Notes: a model not told the origin generated them from the sequence alone. A stretch of DNA of 55,085 bases from Lacunisphaera sp. (GCA_029945445.1 JAQSCO010000012.1:1-55085), one strand, 5' to 3'. Positions 8,354-15,457 are shown, counted from the stretch's first letter. A program made the numbers and translations.

Positions 8354-10039
8354 TCAAGGTTGGTTGCTGAACAAGCAATGCGACCGGCTGTCTTCGCGCA
8401 AATAATAACGGAAGGCCGGATCCGCGAAAAGTTTGGCCGCCACGTCGAGGCGGGCGACCACCCAGATGCGGCCCGGCCCGGCCCATTGCCGGCGGAACTC
8501 AGCCGCGTCGATGAAGCGGCCGCTCGCCCGCGCGGCCGGGTCGATGGCGAGTTCGAGTTCGCCCGGGTCGCCGACCAGCCCGACCTCGCGCTGCGCGTAG
8601 AAACTGAAATCATGGAAATACTCGGCGTAATGATACACGCGGTCGCCTGCTCCGCCGTGGGCCTTGAAGTAGGCGGCGAGATCGCGGGTGCCGGGGCGGG
8701 CGATTTCGTCCTGCGCGTGGGCCAGGGCCAGCAGCAGCACTGTCACCGAGGCCGCCATGGCCATCACGGTGGCCAGGGCGTTTTTCCTCCGCCACAGCCA
8801 GTGCACCGCGACCGCGCCGGCGATGAGGGCAAAGGCGCTGTAAAGGCCGTCGGCCCGCAGGGCCTCCATCTGGGCGGCGTGGCGGATGAGGCCCGGGCGG
8901 AGCACCGCATAGGCGACGCCGAGGCCCAGCACACCACTGGCCGCCGAATAGATCCAGAGTCCGGTTCGCAGCCGCGGACGGGCATCCTCGCTGATCACCC
9001 GGGCGAGCCAGGCGCCGATCAGCACGGCCAGGGCGGGAAATACCGGCAGGATATACGGAATCAGCTTCGACTGTGATTTGCTGAAGAAAAGAAAAATGAA
9101 GGCGGCCCACAGGACAAAAAACCAGACGTCGGCGTTCTCCCGGCGCCGGGCCCAGCCGCCGGCGAGGGAATCGCGCAGTGCGGGCCAGAGGAAACCCATC
9201 CAGGGGAAAAGGCCGCCGAGCACCACCGGGATGAAATACCACCACGGCTGGTAGCGGTCGTGTCCGGCGGTCGTGGTGAACCGCTCCCAGTGCTCATGGA
9301 TGAAGTAAAACCGCGCCCACTGGTCGTTGCGCAGCGCGGCGAGCACATGCCACGGGGCGGCGATGGCGAGGAAGAGCAGGGCGCCGGTCGGCAGGTAGAA
9401 CGGCCGCAGGCGCCGCCACTGGTTGAAGAGGAGCAGCCACAGGAACATGATCGCGCCGGTGACCAGGAAACCGATCAGGCCCTTGGCCAGCGTGGCCAGC
9501 GCGGCACTGGCATAGAGGCCGTAGAAGAGCCAGCGCCGCCGGGCGCCGGGCGGCTCCCGCATCCCGAGGATGAAACAGAAAAGCGTGGAGCTGATCAGCA
9601 CCGAAACGGCCATGTCGAGGATGAGGATGCGGGCCAGGGCGAAATAGAGCAGCGAGGTGCCGAGCACGATCGCAGCGGCGAGCCCGGCCAGCCGGCCGTG
9701 GATCCGGCGGGCCGCCGCATACGTCAGCAAGATGCCCGCAAGGGCGAACAGGGCCGGGCCGGCGCGCATCGCCAGTTCGTCCGGGCCGAAGACTTTCATG
9801 AAGCCGGCCAGCGTCCAATACAGCAGGGGTGGTTTCTCAAAGTAGACGACGCCATTGAGTCGTGGCAGGACGTAGTCGCCGCTTGCGACCATTTCGCGGG
9901 GAATCTCCGCGTAGCGGCTCTCGTCGGGGTTGACCAACGTCGAGTCGCCGAGCTGGAAGAAATACAGCAGCCCGAAAACCAAGGCCAGGCTCAGGAGGTC
10001 CCGCCGGCAGGTGGCAGTTGCTGGATCCAGATTCAACAT
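8354..10039 (-). CDS. arnT: Lipid A 4-amino-4-deoxy-L-arabinose transferase, ArnT-type glycosyltransferase
   Basis: ArnT is an integral inner-membrane GT-C enzyme that moves Ara4N from undecaprenyl phosphate to lipid A phosphate on the periplasmic side, lowering the negative charge of the outer membrane. The 561-aa protein has the family block NPDESRYAEIPREMV plus VYFEKPPLLYW near residues 35-75 (the Asp/Glu pair is essential in known ArnT), then many hydrophobic helices up to about residue 430 and a C-terminal periplasmic part. It is the first gene of the leftward arn operon. The start MLNLDPATATC at 10039 sits just before the first membrane segment; no strong Shine-Dalgarno is visible, so a different start is possible. 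It is divergent from the ECF sigma operon. Confidence 0.88.
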   Translation of the reverse strand: MLNLDPATATCRRDLLSLALVFGLLYFFQLGDSTLVNPDESRYAEIPREMVASGDYVLPRLNGVVYFEKPPLLYWTLAGFMKVFGPDELAMRAGPALFALAGILLTYAAARRIHGRLAGLAAAIVLGTSLLYFALARILILDMAVSVLISSTLFCFILGMREPPGARRRWLFYGLYASAALATLAKGLIGFLVTGAIMFLWLLLFNQWRRLRPFYLPTGALLFLAIAAPWHVLAALRNDQWARFYFIHEHWERFTTTAGHDRYQPWWYFIPVVLGGLFPWMGFLWPALRDSLAGGWARRRENADVWFFVLWAAFIFLFFSKSQSKLIPYILPVFPALAVLIGAWLARVISEDARPRLRTGLWIYSAASGVLGLGVAYAVLRPGLIRHAAQMEALRADGLYSAFALIAGAVAVHWLWRRKNALATVMAMAASVTVLLLALAHAQDEIARPGTRDLAAYFKAHGGAGDRVYHYAEYFHDFSFYAQREVGLVGDPGELELAIDPAARASGRFIDAAEFRRQWAGPGRIWVVARLDVAAKLFADPAFRYYLREDSRSHCLFSNQP

Positions 10040-10179
10040 CGGTTGTAAAATCGCATACCGACGTCCGAGGGCAAGCGCGGTTCCCTTTTTTGGGCGGAAA
10101 CTTCCGGGCCTGAGCCGGCCCATAAGTGATTGGCATTGCCGTGGGGCGGGTCGCCGGGACATGAGAGTGCCGCGTGGGC

Positions 10180-10206
10180 GTAACTTACCGGAATGGCATC
10201 CGTCTC
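10180..10206 (+). promoter_or_regulatory. Possible ECF-type promoter upstream of the sigma factor gene
   Basis: GTAACTT at 10180-10186 and CGTCTC at 10201-10206 lie 30-50 bp upstream of the sigma gene start. They give the AAC ... cGTC pattern with about 17 bp between, as common for ECF autoregulated promoters. This is a pattern match only; the motif is short. Confidence 0.3.
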
Positions 10207-10233
10207 CTCTGATGTGCCAGTTAACCAATACCT

Positions 10234-10827
10234 ATGGATCCAGCTGAAGCGGCCTTTGATGTGGCGGCCTGCCTTGCGCGCGTCCGCCAGAATGACCAGG
10301 CCGCCGCGCGCCAGCTCGTCGAGCATCTCTACCCGCTGGTCATCCGCATCGTGCGTTCCCACCTCCCGCGCCGCGTCGCCGAGGAAGACCTCGCCCAGGA
10401 CATCTTTCTGAAAATGTTCACCCGCCTCGCACAGTATCAGGGCAACGTCCCGTTCCCGCACTGGGTCTCCCGGATCGCGGTCACGACCTGCATCGACCAG
10501 CTCCGGGCGCAGAAGCGCCGGCCGGAGTTCCGCTGGGCCGACCTGTCGGAAAATGAGGCCGAGGTGCTTGACCACGTGCTCACCGACGAGCGCGACGTGA
10601 CGCCCGGCGACGCCCTCGCGGCCCGCGAGCTCGTCCACAAGCTGCTCGACCAGCTCAAGCCCGACGACCGTCTCGTCATCCAATTGCTCGACCTCGACCA
10701 GAAAACCATTGCCGAGATCAGCGCGCTGACCGGGTGGAACCAGACCCTCGTCAAGGTGCGGGCCTTCCGCGCCAGACGGAAATTGCAAAAGCTGTTCCGG
10801 GAACTACAAAGCAAGGAGAAGTCATGA
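10234..10827 (+). CDS. RNA polymerase sigma factor, ECF (sigma-70) family
   Basis: The 197-aa protein directs RNA polymerase to a specific promoter set. Region 2 is at about residues 25-90 (EHLYPLVIRIVRSHLPRR, EEDLAQDIFLKMF, VPFPHWVSRIAVTTCIDQLR) and region 4 at about 130-190 (LLDQLKPDDRLVIQLLDLDQKTIAEISALTGWNQTLVKVRAFRARRKL; helix-turn-helix in the second half). There is no sigma region 3, as expected for ECF factors. The stop overlaps the ATG of the next gene (ATGA at 10824-10827). The operon continues with a one-TM protein and an LTxxQ protein, suggesting an envelope-stress regulon. It is divergent from the arn operon, so control of lipid A modification is an attractive but unproven idea. 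Confidence 0.88.
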   Translation: MDPAEAAFDVAACLARVRQNDQAAARQLVEHLYPLVIRIVRSHLPRRVAEEDLAQDIFLKMFTRLAQYQGNVPFPHWVSRIAVTTCIDQLRAQKRRPEFRWADLSENEAEVLDHVLTDERDVTPGDALAARELVHKLLDQLKPDDRLVIQLLDLDQKTIAEISALTGWNQTLVKVRAFRARRKLQKLFRELQSKEKS

Positions 10828-11114
10828 ACTCATTCGACCGCCAATGGCAGAAACTCACCGCCCTCGCGCGCTCGGCCCCCGTCGAGCCCGGCGCGGCGCC
10901 GCATGGCTTCGCCACGCGCGTGGCGGCACAGGCCGCGGCGGCGCCCGCCCTCGGTCCGTGGGCGGCCTTCGAGCACTTCGCGCTGCGCGGTCTCGTGGTC
11001 GCGGCGGCGTTCGGCGTGGCCGCGATCGCCTTCAATTACTCCAGCCTCATGTCCGACCAGTCCGACGACTACGCCAGCGCCGACACGGTGGGCGAACTCC
11101 TCGACCTCTCCTGA
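10824..11114 (+). CDS. Small single-pass membrane protein, candidate anti-sigma partner
   Basis: The 96-aa protein starts MNSFDRQWQKLTALAR behind a clear ribosome binding site (AAGGAG, 10813-10818). The N-terminal 50 residues are soluble and include PHGFATRVAAQAAA; one membrane helix follows at about residues 58-76 (LRGLVVAAAFGVAAIAFNY), then a short acidic tail (DQSDDYASADTVGELLDL). It overlaps the sigma gene and the next gene by 4 bp and 1 bp. Position and topology (cytoplasmic domain plus one TM, directly after an ECF sigma) are those of an anti-sigma factor. No recognisable zinc-binding ZAS motif is present, so the role is inferred from context. Confidence 0.75.
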   Translation: MNSFDRQWQKLTALARSAPVEPGAAPHGFATRVAAQAAAAPALGPWAAFEHFALRGLVVAAAFGVAAIAFNYSSLMSDQSDDYASADTVGELLDLS

Positions 11115-11629
11115 TGAACCAGCCCTGGAAAATGGTCCTGCTGCTCACCGGCATCTTTATCGCCGGCGGGGTGACGGGCGCGTTTGTCACCCTGAAGGTC
11201 GTGCGCGAGAAGTTCGCGCAGCGCCCGATGCCCGAACAGTGGGCGCCGATGCACCTGAAGCGCCTGGCCGAGCGCCTCGACCTGAAGCCGGAGCAGATGG
11301 AGCAGCTCCGTCCGATCATCAAGCGCAACATGGACGAGCTGAACCGGCTGCGCACCTATGCCATGGGCGAGACCAAGGTGGTCTTCGAGCGCATGGAGCG
11401 CGAGGTGGGCGAGAAGCTCACACCGGAGCAGCGCACCAAGTTTGAGCAGATGAACAAGGAATTCCGCGAACGCGCCCGGAAGTTCGGCGCCGACCGCCAG
11501 GGCGGCCCGGGTGGTCCGCGCAACGAGCGCGGGGAACGCGAGCGCCCGATGGGGGGAAAGGACAAGCCCCCGGGCGATAAGCCGGCCGGCGAGAAGCCCC
11601 CCGCCCCGGACAAGCCGCCGGGCAACTAG
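11114..11629 (+). CDS. Membrane-anchored Spy/CpxP/ZraP-like LTxxQ protein
   Basis: The 171-aa protein has an N-terminal signal anchor (MNQPWKMVLLLTGIFIAGGV), then a helical domain with two copies of the periplasmic LTxxQ-type motif, LDLKPEQMEQL (about residues 55-65) and KLTPEQRTKFEQM (about 98-110). This domain architecture is known in Spy, CpxP and ZraP, periplasmic proteins that sense or buffer envelope stress and metals. The C-terminal 45 residues are a low-complexity tail of Gly, Pro, Lys and Glu (GGPGGPRNERGERERP, then PPGDKPAGEKPPAPDKPPG), probably disordered. It is the last gene of the sigma operon. Confidence 0.8.
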   Translation: MNQPWKMVLLLTGIFIAGGVTGAFVTLKVVREKFAQRPMPEQWAPMHLKRLAERLDLKPEQMEQLRPIIKRNMDELNRLRTYAMGETKVVFERMEREVGEKLTPEQRTKFEQMNKEFRERARKFGADRQGGPGGPRNERGERERPMGGKDKPPGDKPAGEKPPAPDKPPGN

Positions 11630-11638
11630 GGCGGATTG

Positions 11639-11704
11639 GCTTGAGGTGGAACCGGACCTTCCGCCGTCGCCAAGGCTAAGGCGGACAGGCCGGGCCGGTT
11701 TTCG
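11639..11704. repeat. Intergenic repeat with TTGAGGTGGAACC end
   Basis: TTGAGGTGGAACC at about 11641-11653 matches the left end of the inverted repeat at 49735-49747 in this window. Behind it TCCGCC gtcgccaaggctaa GGCGGA forms a hairpin. The segment follows the LTxxQ gene. Together with the palindrome at 11761-11816, it fills most of the gene-free stretch before ffs (11630-11980); between 11820 and 11940 I see no gene. Confidence 0.45.
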
Positions 11705-11760
11705 CAGATTCATTCGCGGTGGGTTCGATACCCCGGGGCTGGCCCCGGCTTGGTGTGGAC

Positions 11761-11816
11761 GTAGCCACGAGCGTGAGCGAGTGGTGATTCGTCCACTCGC
11801 TCACGCTCGTGGCTAC
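11761..11816. repeat. Perfect 24-bp inverted repeat, intergenic
   Basis: Left arm 11761-11784 begins GTAGCCACGAGCGTG and ends GCGAGTGG. The right arm 11793-11816 is its exact reverse complement, with an 8-nt loop TGATTCGT. No T-run follows on either strand, so it is not a standard terminator. It resembles a miniature mobile palindromic element. Confidence 0.85.
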
Positions 11817-11946
11817 CAGGCTGAGCTGAAAGGATTGATGAGCATTGGGATTGTTTCGGCAAATGCCCCGGAGCTTGCTCGGGGGATCTTTACTTGTCAG
11901 ACCGTTCCTGAGGCCGGGTGCCACCTTGCCGATGTTTTAATTTTAG

Positions 11947-11974
11947 TTGCGCACCGAGGGGTGCGACCTACGTT
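11947..11974 (+). promoter_or_regulatory. Region just before ffs: hairpin and weak promoter-like hexamers
   Basis: GCGCACC gagg GGTGCG at about 11950-11966 can form a hairpin. TTGCGC (11947-11952) and TACGTT (11969-11974) are 16 bp apart and correctly placed for a start near 11981, but both are poor matches to the -35 and -10 consensus. The hairpin may itself be one of the interspersed repeats. Confidence 0.25.
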
Positions 11975-11980
11975 CCGCCT

Positions 11981-12078
11981 TGGCCAGGCGCCATGCATGC
12001 GCAGGCGCGTGAACCCCGCCAGGGCCGGAAGGCAGCAACGGTGACGACGTCCTGCCAGTGCCGTGGATTGCCTGGCCA
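11981..12078 (+). ncRNA. ffs: Signal recognition particle RNA, small bacterial (4.5S) type
   Basis: The RNA binds Ffh to make the bacterial signal recognition particle. The signature domain IV is plain: CCCCGCCAGG then GCC, the GGAA tetraloop at 12027-12030, GGC, and AGCAACGG, giving the symmetric and asymmetric internal loops that bind Ffh. The ends are set by a perfect terminal helix TGGCCAGGC (11981-11989) with GCCTGGCCA (12070-12078), giving about 98 nt. It lies 90 bp before dnaX on the same strand, an arrangement seen in several bacterial groups. Confidence 0.93.
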
Positions 12079-12136
12079 CTTTGTTTGCACGGCTGGAAGC
12101 GGTAATCGTGGTCGGCGGCGAATTCCGGCTGGCGCT

Positions 12137-12166
12137 CATTCAATTTTCCGCCTTCAACTTCCAACC
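12137..12166. repeat. Short pyrimidine-rich TTCAA tract before dnaX
   Basis: The stretch ATTCAATTTTCCGCC followed by TTCAACTTCCAACC resembles the TTCAAC/TTTCAAC units of the heptamer cluster at 2117-2151 and likewise abuts a start codon (dnaX TTG at 12169). It is a degenerate copy at best. Confidence 0.35.
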
Positions 12167-12168
12167 GC

Positions 12169-13311
12169 TTGTCCTCCGCCTACCAAGTCATCGCCCGCAA
12201 GTGGCGCCCGCAGACATTCGACGACGTCGTGGGGCAGGACCATGTGGTCCGGACACTGAAGAACGCCATCGCCCGCCACCGCATCGCGCACGCCTACCTG
12301 TTCGTCGGCCCGCGCGGCACGGGCAAGACGAGCACCGCGCGCATCTTTGCCAAGGCCCTCAACGTCACCAACGGCCCGAAGGCCGACTTCGACGTCAACG
12401 ACCCGATCGCCCTGTCCATCGCCGACGGCTCGTGCCTCGACGTCATCGAGATCGACGGCGCCTCGAACAACGGCATCGAGCAGGTGCGCGAGCTGCGCGA
12501 CACCGTCCGCTACGCGCCGGCGCAGGGCAAATACAAGGTCTACATCATCGACGAGGTGCACATGCTCTCGAACCAGGCGTTCAACGCGCTGCTCAAGACC
12601 CTCGAGGAGCCGCCGGCGCACGTGAAGTTCATCTTCGCCACGACCGACGTCCAGAAGGTGCTCCCAACCATCATCTCGCGCTGCCAGCGCTTCGACCTGA
12701 AGCCGATCCCGAGCGAGCTCATCGTGCAGCGCCTGAAAAAGATCGCCGTGGCGGAGAAGATCAAGGTGAGCGACGCCGCGCTGGCCAGCATCGCCCGCAT
12801 GGCCGACGGCGGCATGCGCGACGCGCAGTCGATCTTCGACCAGATGATTTCCTTCTGCGGCAGCGAGGTCGGCGAGGCCGACGTGCTCGACGTCTACGGG
12901 CTCGTCGCGGCCGACAAGATCGCCGCGCTGGCCGCCGCGCTCGCGGCGGGCGACCACAAGAAGATCGTCAGCCTCGTGGACGATGCCGACGAGAACGGCC
13001 GCGATCTTTACCGGCTGCTCGTGGATGTGCAGACCCACGTGCGCGACGCGCTGCTCCACTCCATCGCCAAGGGCGGCAGCAGCGACCTGCTGGGCACGCC
13101 GATGACGACGGAGCAGCTGACCCGCCTGCTCGACGGCCTGCGCGAGGGCGAGCACGGCGTGAAGCACGGCCTGTCCGAGAAGATCAATTTCGAGGTGGCG
13201 CTGCTCAAGGCCGTCGAGGCCAGCCGCGCCCGCGCGATCGATTCGCTCATCAAGGAAATCGCGACAATGGCGGACAGCCTGCCCGGGGACGGCTCAAAAA
13301 AAAACGACTGA
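12169..13311 (+). CDS. dnaX: DNA polymerase III clamp-loader subunit DnaX, gamma-type product; longer tau-type product by frameshift
   Basis: DnaX is the ATPase of the clamp loader that opens the beta clamp. In the zero frame the protein has 380 aa from a TTG start ([17 protein letters not shown]). Walker A is [10 protein letters not shown] at about residues 44-53, Walker B is YIIDEVHML, and the SRC motif is in IISRCQRF; the helical lid and collar domain follow. The usual four-cysteine zinc module after Walker A is missing: the region [19 protein letters not shown] keeps one Cys. The frame ends at TGA 13309-13311 directly after nine A residues (13296-13304). A -1 shift, or one extra A in the mRNA, gives a product of about 493 aa ending at 13649. 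The 3' end overlaps the next, convergent gene. Confidence 0.93.
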   Translation: MSSAYQVIARKWRPQTFDDVVGQDHVVRTLKNAIARHRIAHAYLFVGPRGTGKTSTARIFAKALNVTNGPKADFDVNDPIALSIADGSCLDVIEIDGASNNGIEQVRELRDTVRYAPAQGKYKVYIIDEVHMLSNQAFNALLKTLEEPPAHVKFIFATTDVQKVLPTIISRCQRFDLKPIPSELIVQRLKKIAVAEKIKVSDAALASIARMADGGMRDAQSIFDQMISFCGSEVGEADVLDVYGLVAADKIAALAAALAAGDHKKIVSLVDDADENGRDLYRLLVDVQTHVRDALLHSIAKGGSSDLLGTPMTTEQLTRLLDGLREGEHGVKHGLSEKINFEVALLKAVEASRARAIDSLIKEIATMADSLPGDGSKKND

Positions 13312-13332
13312 CGGCCGCGCCTGAGGGCGCGG
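13296..13332 (+). promoter_or_regulatory. Candidate programmed -1 frameshift/slippage site of dnaX
   Basis: A run of nine A (13296-13304) is read as TCA AAA AAA AAC, so A AAA AAA slippage is possible. The zero-frame TGA follows at 13309. A GC stem CCGCGCC (13315-13321) with GGCGCGG (13326-13332) and loop TGAG starts 10 nt after the run. E. coli dnaX uses an A-rich slippery site plus stem-loop for ribosomal frameshifting, and Thermus dnaX uses an A9 run for transcriptional slippage. Either could act here. An A10 in the real genome (sequencing error) would instead make one continuous gene. Confidence 0.7.
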
Positions 13333-13649
13333 AGGCGGGAGGCGAGAGGCGGGAGGCGGGAGGCAAAGCCATTGAGGAAGACGAGGCCCCAGCCAGCGCC
13401 ATCGCGCCCGATGCTCCGGCCGGACCTTCGTCCGAGGAGGAAACGGCTTTTCTCGCGCAGGAACGCGAGATGGGCATCGTGACGCCGACGCTGGAACACA
13501 CCGAAGGGCCGGAGGAGCCGAAGACCGACCTGCCGCCGATGGAGGATCTGGTGAAGCGGATCCCCGCGCCGGCGCGCGAGCTGATGGAGGAGTTGTTCCG
13601 CGCGCGGTTCGTGACCGTGAAGCGGATGCCGAAGTCGGCGCTCAAGTAG
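13302..13649 (+). other. dnaX: Tau-type C-terminal extension of dnaX in the -1 frame
   Basis: The -1 frame is open for about 115 codons after the slippery run. It begins [15 protein letters not shown], is Ala/Glu/Pro-rich and probably flexible up to residue 90, and ends in a compact basic segment (ELMEELFRARFVTVKR, then MPKSALK) that looks like a folded or partner-binding tail. In other bacteria the tau extension contacts the polymerase alpha subunit and the helicase. The extension is much shorter than that of E. coli tau. A heptamer GGGAGGC tract (13331-13367) lies inside it. Confidence 0.65.
13331..13367. repeat. GAGGCGG/GAGGCGA heptamer tract inside the dnaX extension
   Basis: Units GAGGCGG, GAGGCGA, GAGGCGG, GAGGCGG and GAGGC follow each other with a 7-nt period and encode GGERREAGGKA in the tau-type frame. 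The same unit type is found in purL at 38084-38118. Confidence 0.6.
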
Positions 13650-14013
13650 CCGGCCCGACCGGCCAGTGGTCGCCGAGGGGTTGCAGGCCGTCATGCGCCC
13701 GCGAGTAGAGGTAGGTTTGCGCCGACCCGGCGAGATGGTTGGGCGCGAGGAGGACGTCGATGCGTTCGTAGTGCCCCTCGTCCAGGCCCTCCAGCTGGTC
13801 GAGTTCGGCCAGGCAGGTGTCGTCCACCACCCAGAGTTCGCCGGTCACGCCGGCGGTGTCGCCCGGCGCGCGGACCATCCCCGGGTAATCGCCGAGCGAG
13901 TAAAGCGTGAAGCCCGGTGCGGTGCGCGCCTCGCCGAGGAAACGCTGCCGGGCGAGAAAGGCGTGGTTGGAGCCGCCGCGCTTCAGCGTGCCATAAACGA
14001 AGACGCAGGTCAT
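13642..14013 (-). CDS. Gamma-glutamylcyclotransferase-like (AIG2/GGCT fold) protein
   Basis: The 123-aa protein has the hallmarks of the fold: VFVYGTLKRGGSNH at residues 4-17 (YGTL substrate-binding loop), TGELWVVDD, and LAELDQLEGLDEGHYERIDV with the catalytic-type Glu. Family members act on gamma-glutamyl amines or peptides, but substrate cannot be predicted from sequence here. Its ATG overlaps the stop of the PP2C-fusion gene by 4 bp, so it is the second gene of that leftward pair, and its 3' end overlaps the convergent dnaX extension by 8 bp. Confidence 0.85.
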   Translation of the reverse strand: MTCVFVYGTLKRGGSNHAFLARQRFLGEARTAPGFTLYSLGDYPGMVRAPGDTAGVTGELWVVDDTCLAELDQLEGLDEGHYERIDVLLAPNHLAGSAQTYLYSRAHDGLQPLGDHWPVGPAT

Positions 14014-15230
14014 GGCTTGGGTGCGGCCGTCGAAGCCTCGACGACGAGCGCGGTGATGTTGTCGCGGCCGGCGCGTTCGAGGGCGGCGGTGATGAGGCGC
14101 TGGGCTACCGGAGTGGCGTCAGCGGGGGCGCGGGTCATTTCCTCGAGTTGGCGGTCCCACAGGCCCTCGATGAGGCCGTCAGTGCAGAGCAGGAAGCGGT
14201 CGCCCGGCCCGCAGGGGAGCACCCCGCATTGCGGGTCGATGAACTGGTGTTCCGCCCCGAGGGATTGGTGGAGGGCGTTGCGCATCGGGTGGGCGCGGGC
14301 CTCGCGCTCGTTGATCTTCCCCTGACGACGCAGCCAGCCGACGTGGCTGTGGTCGTGCGTGAGCTGGGTCAGCCCGCCGGCGGGCGGCAGGTGGTAGAGC
14401 CGGCTGTCGCCGATGTGGCCGAAATACATCCAGCCGGGCGTGAGCCAGCAGAGGGTGAGGGTGGTGCCCATGCCGCGGCATTCCTCGTAGGACTCGCCGA
14501 GCTTGATGAGGTCGTCGTGAATGGCGTGGAACAGCTCGGTCAGGATCCGGTCGTAGCCGCTCGCCGGGCCCGGCGCGGCGGTGCGGAAGCCCTTCGGCAA
14601 CAGGTGCGTGATCTTGTCCTTGGTGATGCGGCTGGCGAACTCGCCGGAGTTGGCGCCGCCCATGCCGTCGCTGACGGCAAAGACGAAGTCCGTCTTCGCC
14701 AGCGAGGCGTCGCCGTTCTTGCCGAGGTAGCGGGCCTCGCGGCTGTCGAATTCGAGCGCGAGGAAGGTGTCCTCGTTGTTCGGGCGGACATGGCCCCGGT
14801 GGCTCAGGCCCGACCACTGCAGAATGGGCGGCGGCGTGCCCTGGCCGATGGCGTGCGGGTCGAGGATGGCCGCGAACTCAAAATCGATGATGCAGAACCG
14901 CCCGTCGGTCTTGCGGTAGGTGATGTTGCGGATCTCGGGGTCGTCGTGGCGCACGCCGAAGCCTTCGAGCTCGGTGAAGAGCTCCTTCAGCCGCTCCGGG
15001 TTGACCTGGTCGACGCGCGAGCCGCAGTTGCTGGTGGTGATCTTGAGGGTGGACTCGTCGGATTCCAGCAGGCGCGGAACAAAGCCGCAGCCCCGCGATT
15101 CGAGGTAGCGGAGCACCCGCACCTCGTTCTCAAAGCGCACGTAGGCCTCGGCGCCGCGGAAGGTCTTGTGGACCTGGCCGTCGTAGCCGATGCGCACCAA
15201 GGCGCGCTGGGTGTCTTTGACCTCGTGCAT
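14010..15230 (-). CDS. Fusion of an atypical kinase-like domain with a PP2C-type serine/threonine phosphatase
   Basis: The C-terminal part (about residues 145-400) is a complete PP2C phosphatase: RPNNEDTFLA, FVFAVSDGMGGANSGEFAS (metal-binding Asp-Gly), GMGTTLTLCWL, FGHIGDSRLYHL, TQLTHDHSHVGWL, DRFLLCTDGLIEG and GRDNITALVVE. The first about 130 residues look like a small, degenerate protein-kinase fold: HKTFRGAEAYVRFENEVRVL, VPRLLESDE, a catalytic-loop-like VRHDDPEIRNITYR and a metal-loop-like IIDFEFAAI. Together this resembles a bifunctional kinase/phosphatase switch, in one chain. ATG at 15230 was chosen; 33 further upstream codons lack conservation cues. It is divergent from glnA and followed by the cyclotransferase-like gene. 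Confidence 0.88.
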   Translation of the reverse strand: MHEVKDTQRALVRIGYDGQVHKTFRGAEAYVRFENEVRVLRYLESRGCGFVPRLLESDESTLKITTSNCGSRVDQVNPERLKELFTELEGFGVRHDDPEIRNITYRKTDGRFCIIDFEFAAILDPHAIGQGTPPPILQWSGLSHRGHVRPNNEDTFLALEFDSREARYLGKNGDASLAKTDFVFAVSDGMGGANSGEFASRITKDKITHLLPKGFRTAAPGPASGYDRILTELFHAIHDDLIKLGESYEECRGMGTTLTLCWLTPGWMYFGHIGDSRLYHLPPAGGLTQLTHDHSHVGWLRRQGKINEREARAHPMRNALHQSLGAEHQFIDPQCGVLPCGPGDRFLLCTDGLIEGLWDRQLEEMTRAPADATPVAQRLITAALERAGRDNITALVVEASTAAPKP

Positions 15231-15351
15231 TACGCAAGGGCCAACATCCAGTCCCGGCCGTGGGAGGCAAGTGCGGGATTTTCCGCCGCTGGGCGCGCCC
15301 GGGCCGGGTTGTTGTAAAACCTGAGTCATCTGCCCAAATTCTCTTTGCCTC

Positions 15352-15367
15352 TGGCATGTGAGGTGCT
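15352..15367 (+). promoter_or_regulatory. Sigma-54-type promoter upstream of glnA
   Basis: TGGCATGTGAGGTGCT matches the -24/-12 consensus TGGCAYR-N4-TTGCW at all informative positions but one (G for the first T). GG and GC are in the right phase. The predicted transcription start is near 15378, 80 bp before the glnA ATG. RpoN control of glnA is well known in other bacteria. No enhancer binding site is recognisable here. Confidence 0.55.
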
Positions 15368-15457
15368 GAATTGGCCCGCAGGTTCGATTGTCTTCCTGGC
15401 TGCGTTCCGCCGCCGGGATCCGGTTGATCCGCTACCTCTCCCACAACCCGAAAAATT

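Noticed and set aside
10033..10788. Long minus-strand frame over the ECF sigma gene
   Set aside because: Antisense shadow; the plus strand has sigma regions 2 and 4.
12154..13167. Minus-strand frame opposite dnaX
   Set aside because: Typical antisense frame in GC-rich DNA, His/Val/Asp-rich without motifs.
13331..13367. A CRISPR-like or minisatellite array
   Set aside because: Only about five 7-nt units without spacers; a short tandem tract inside coding sequence.
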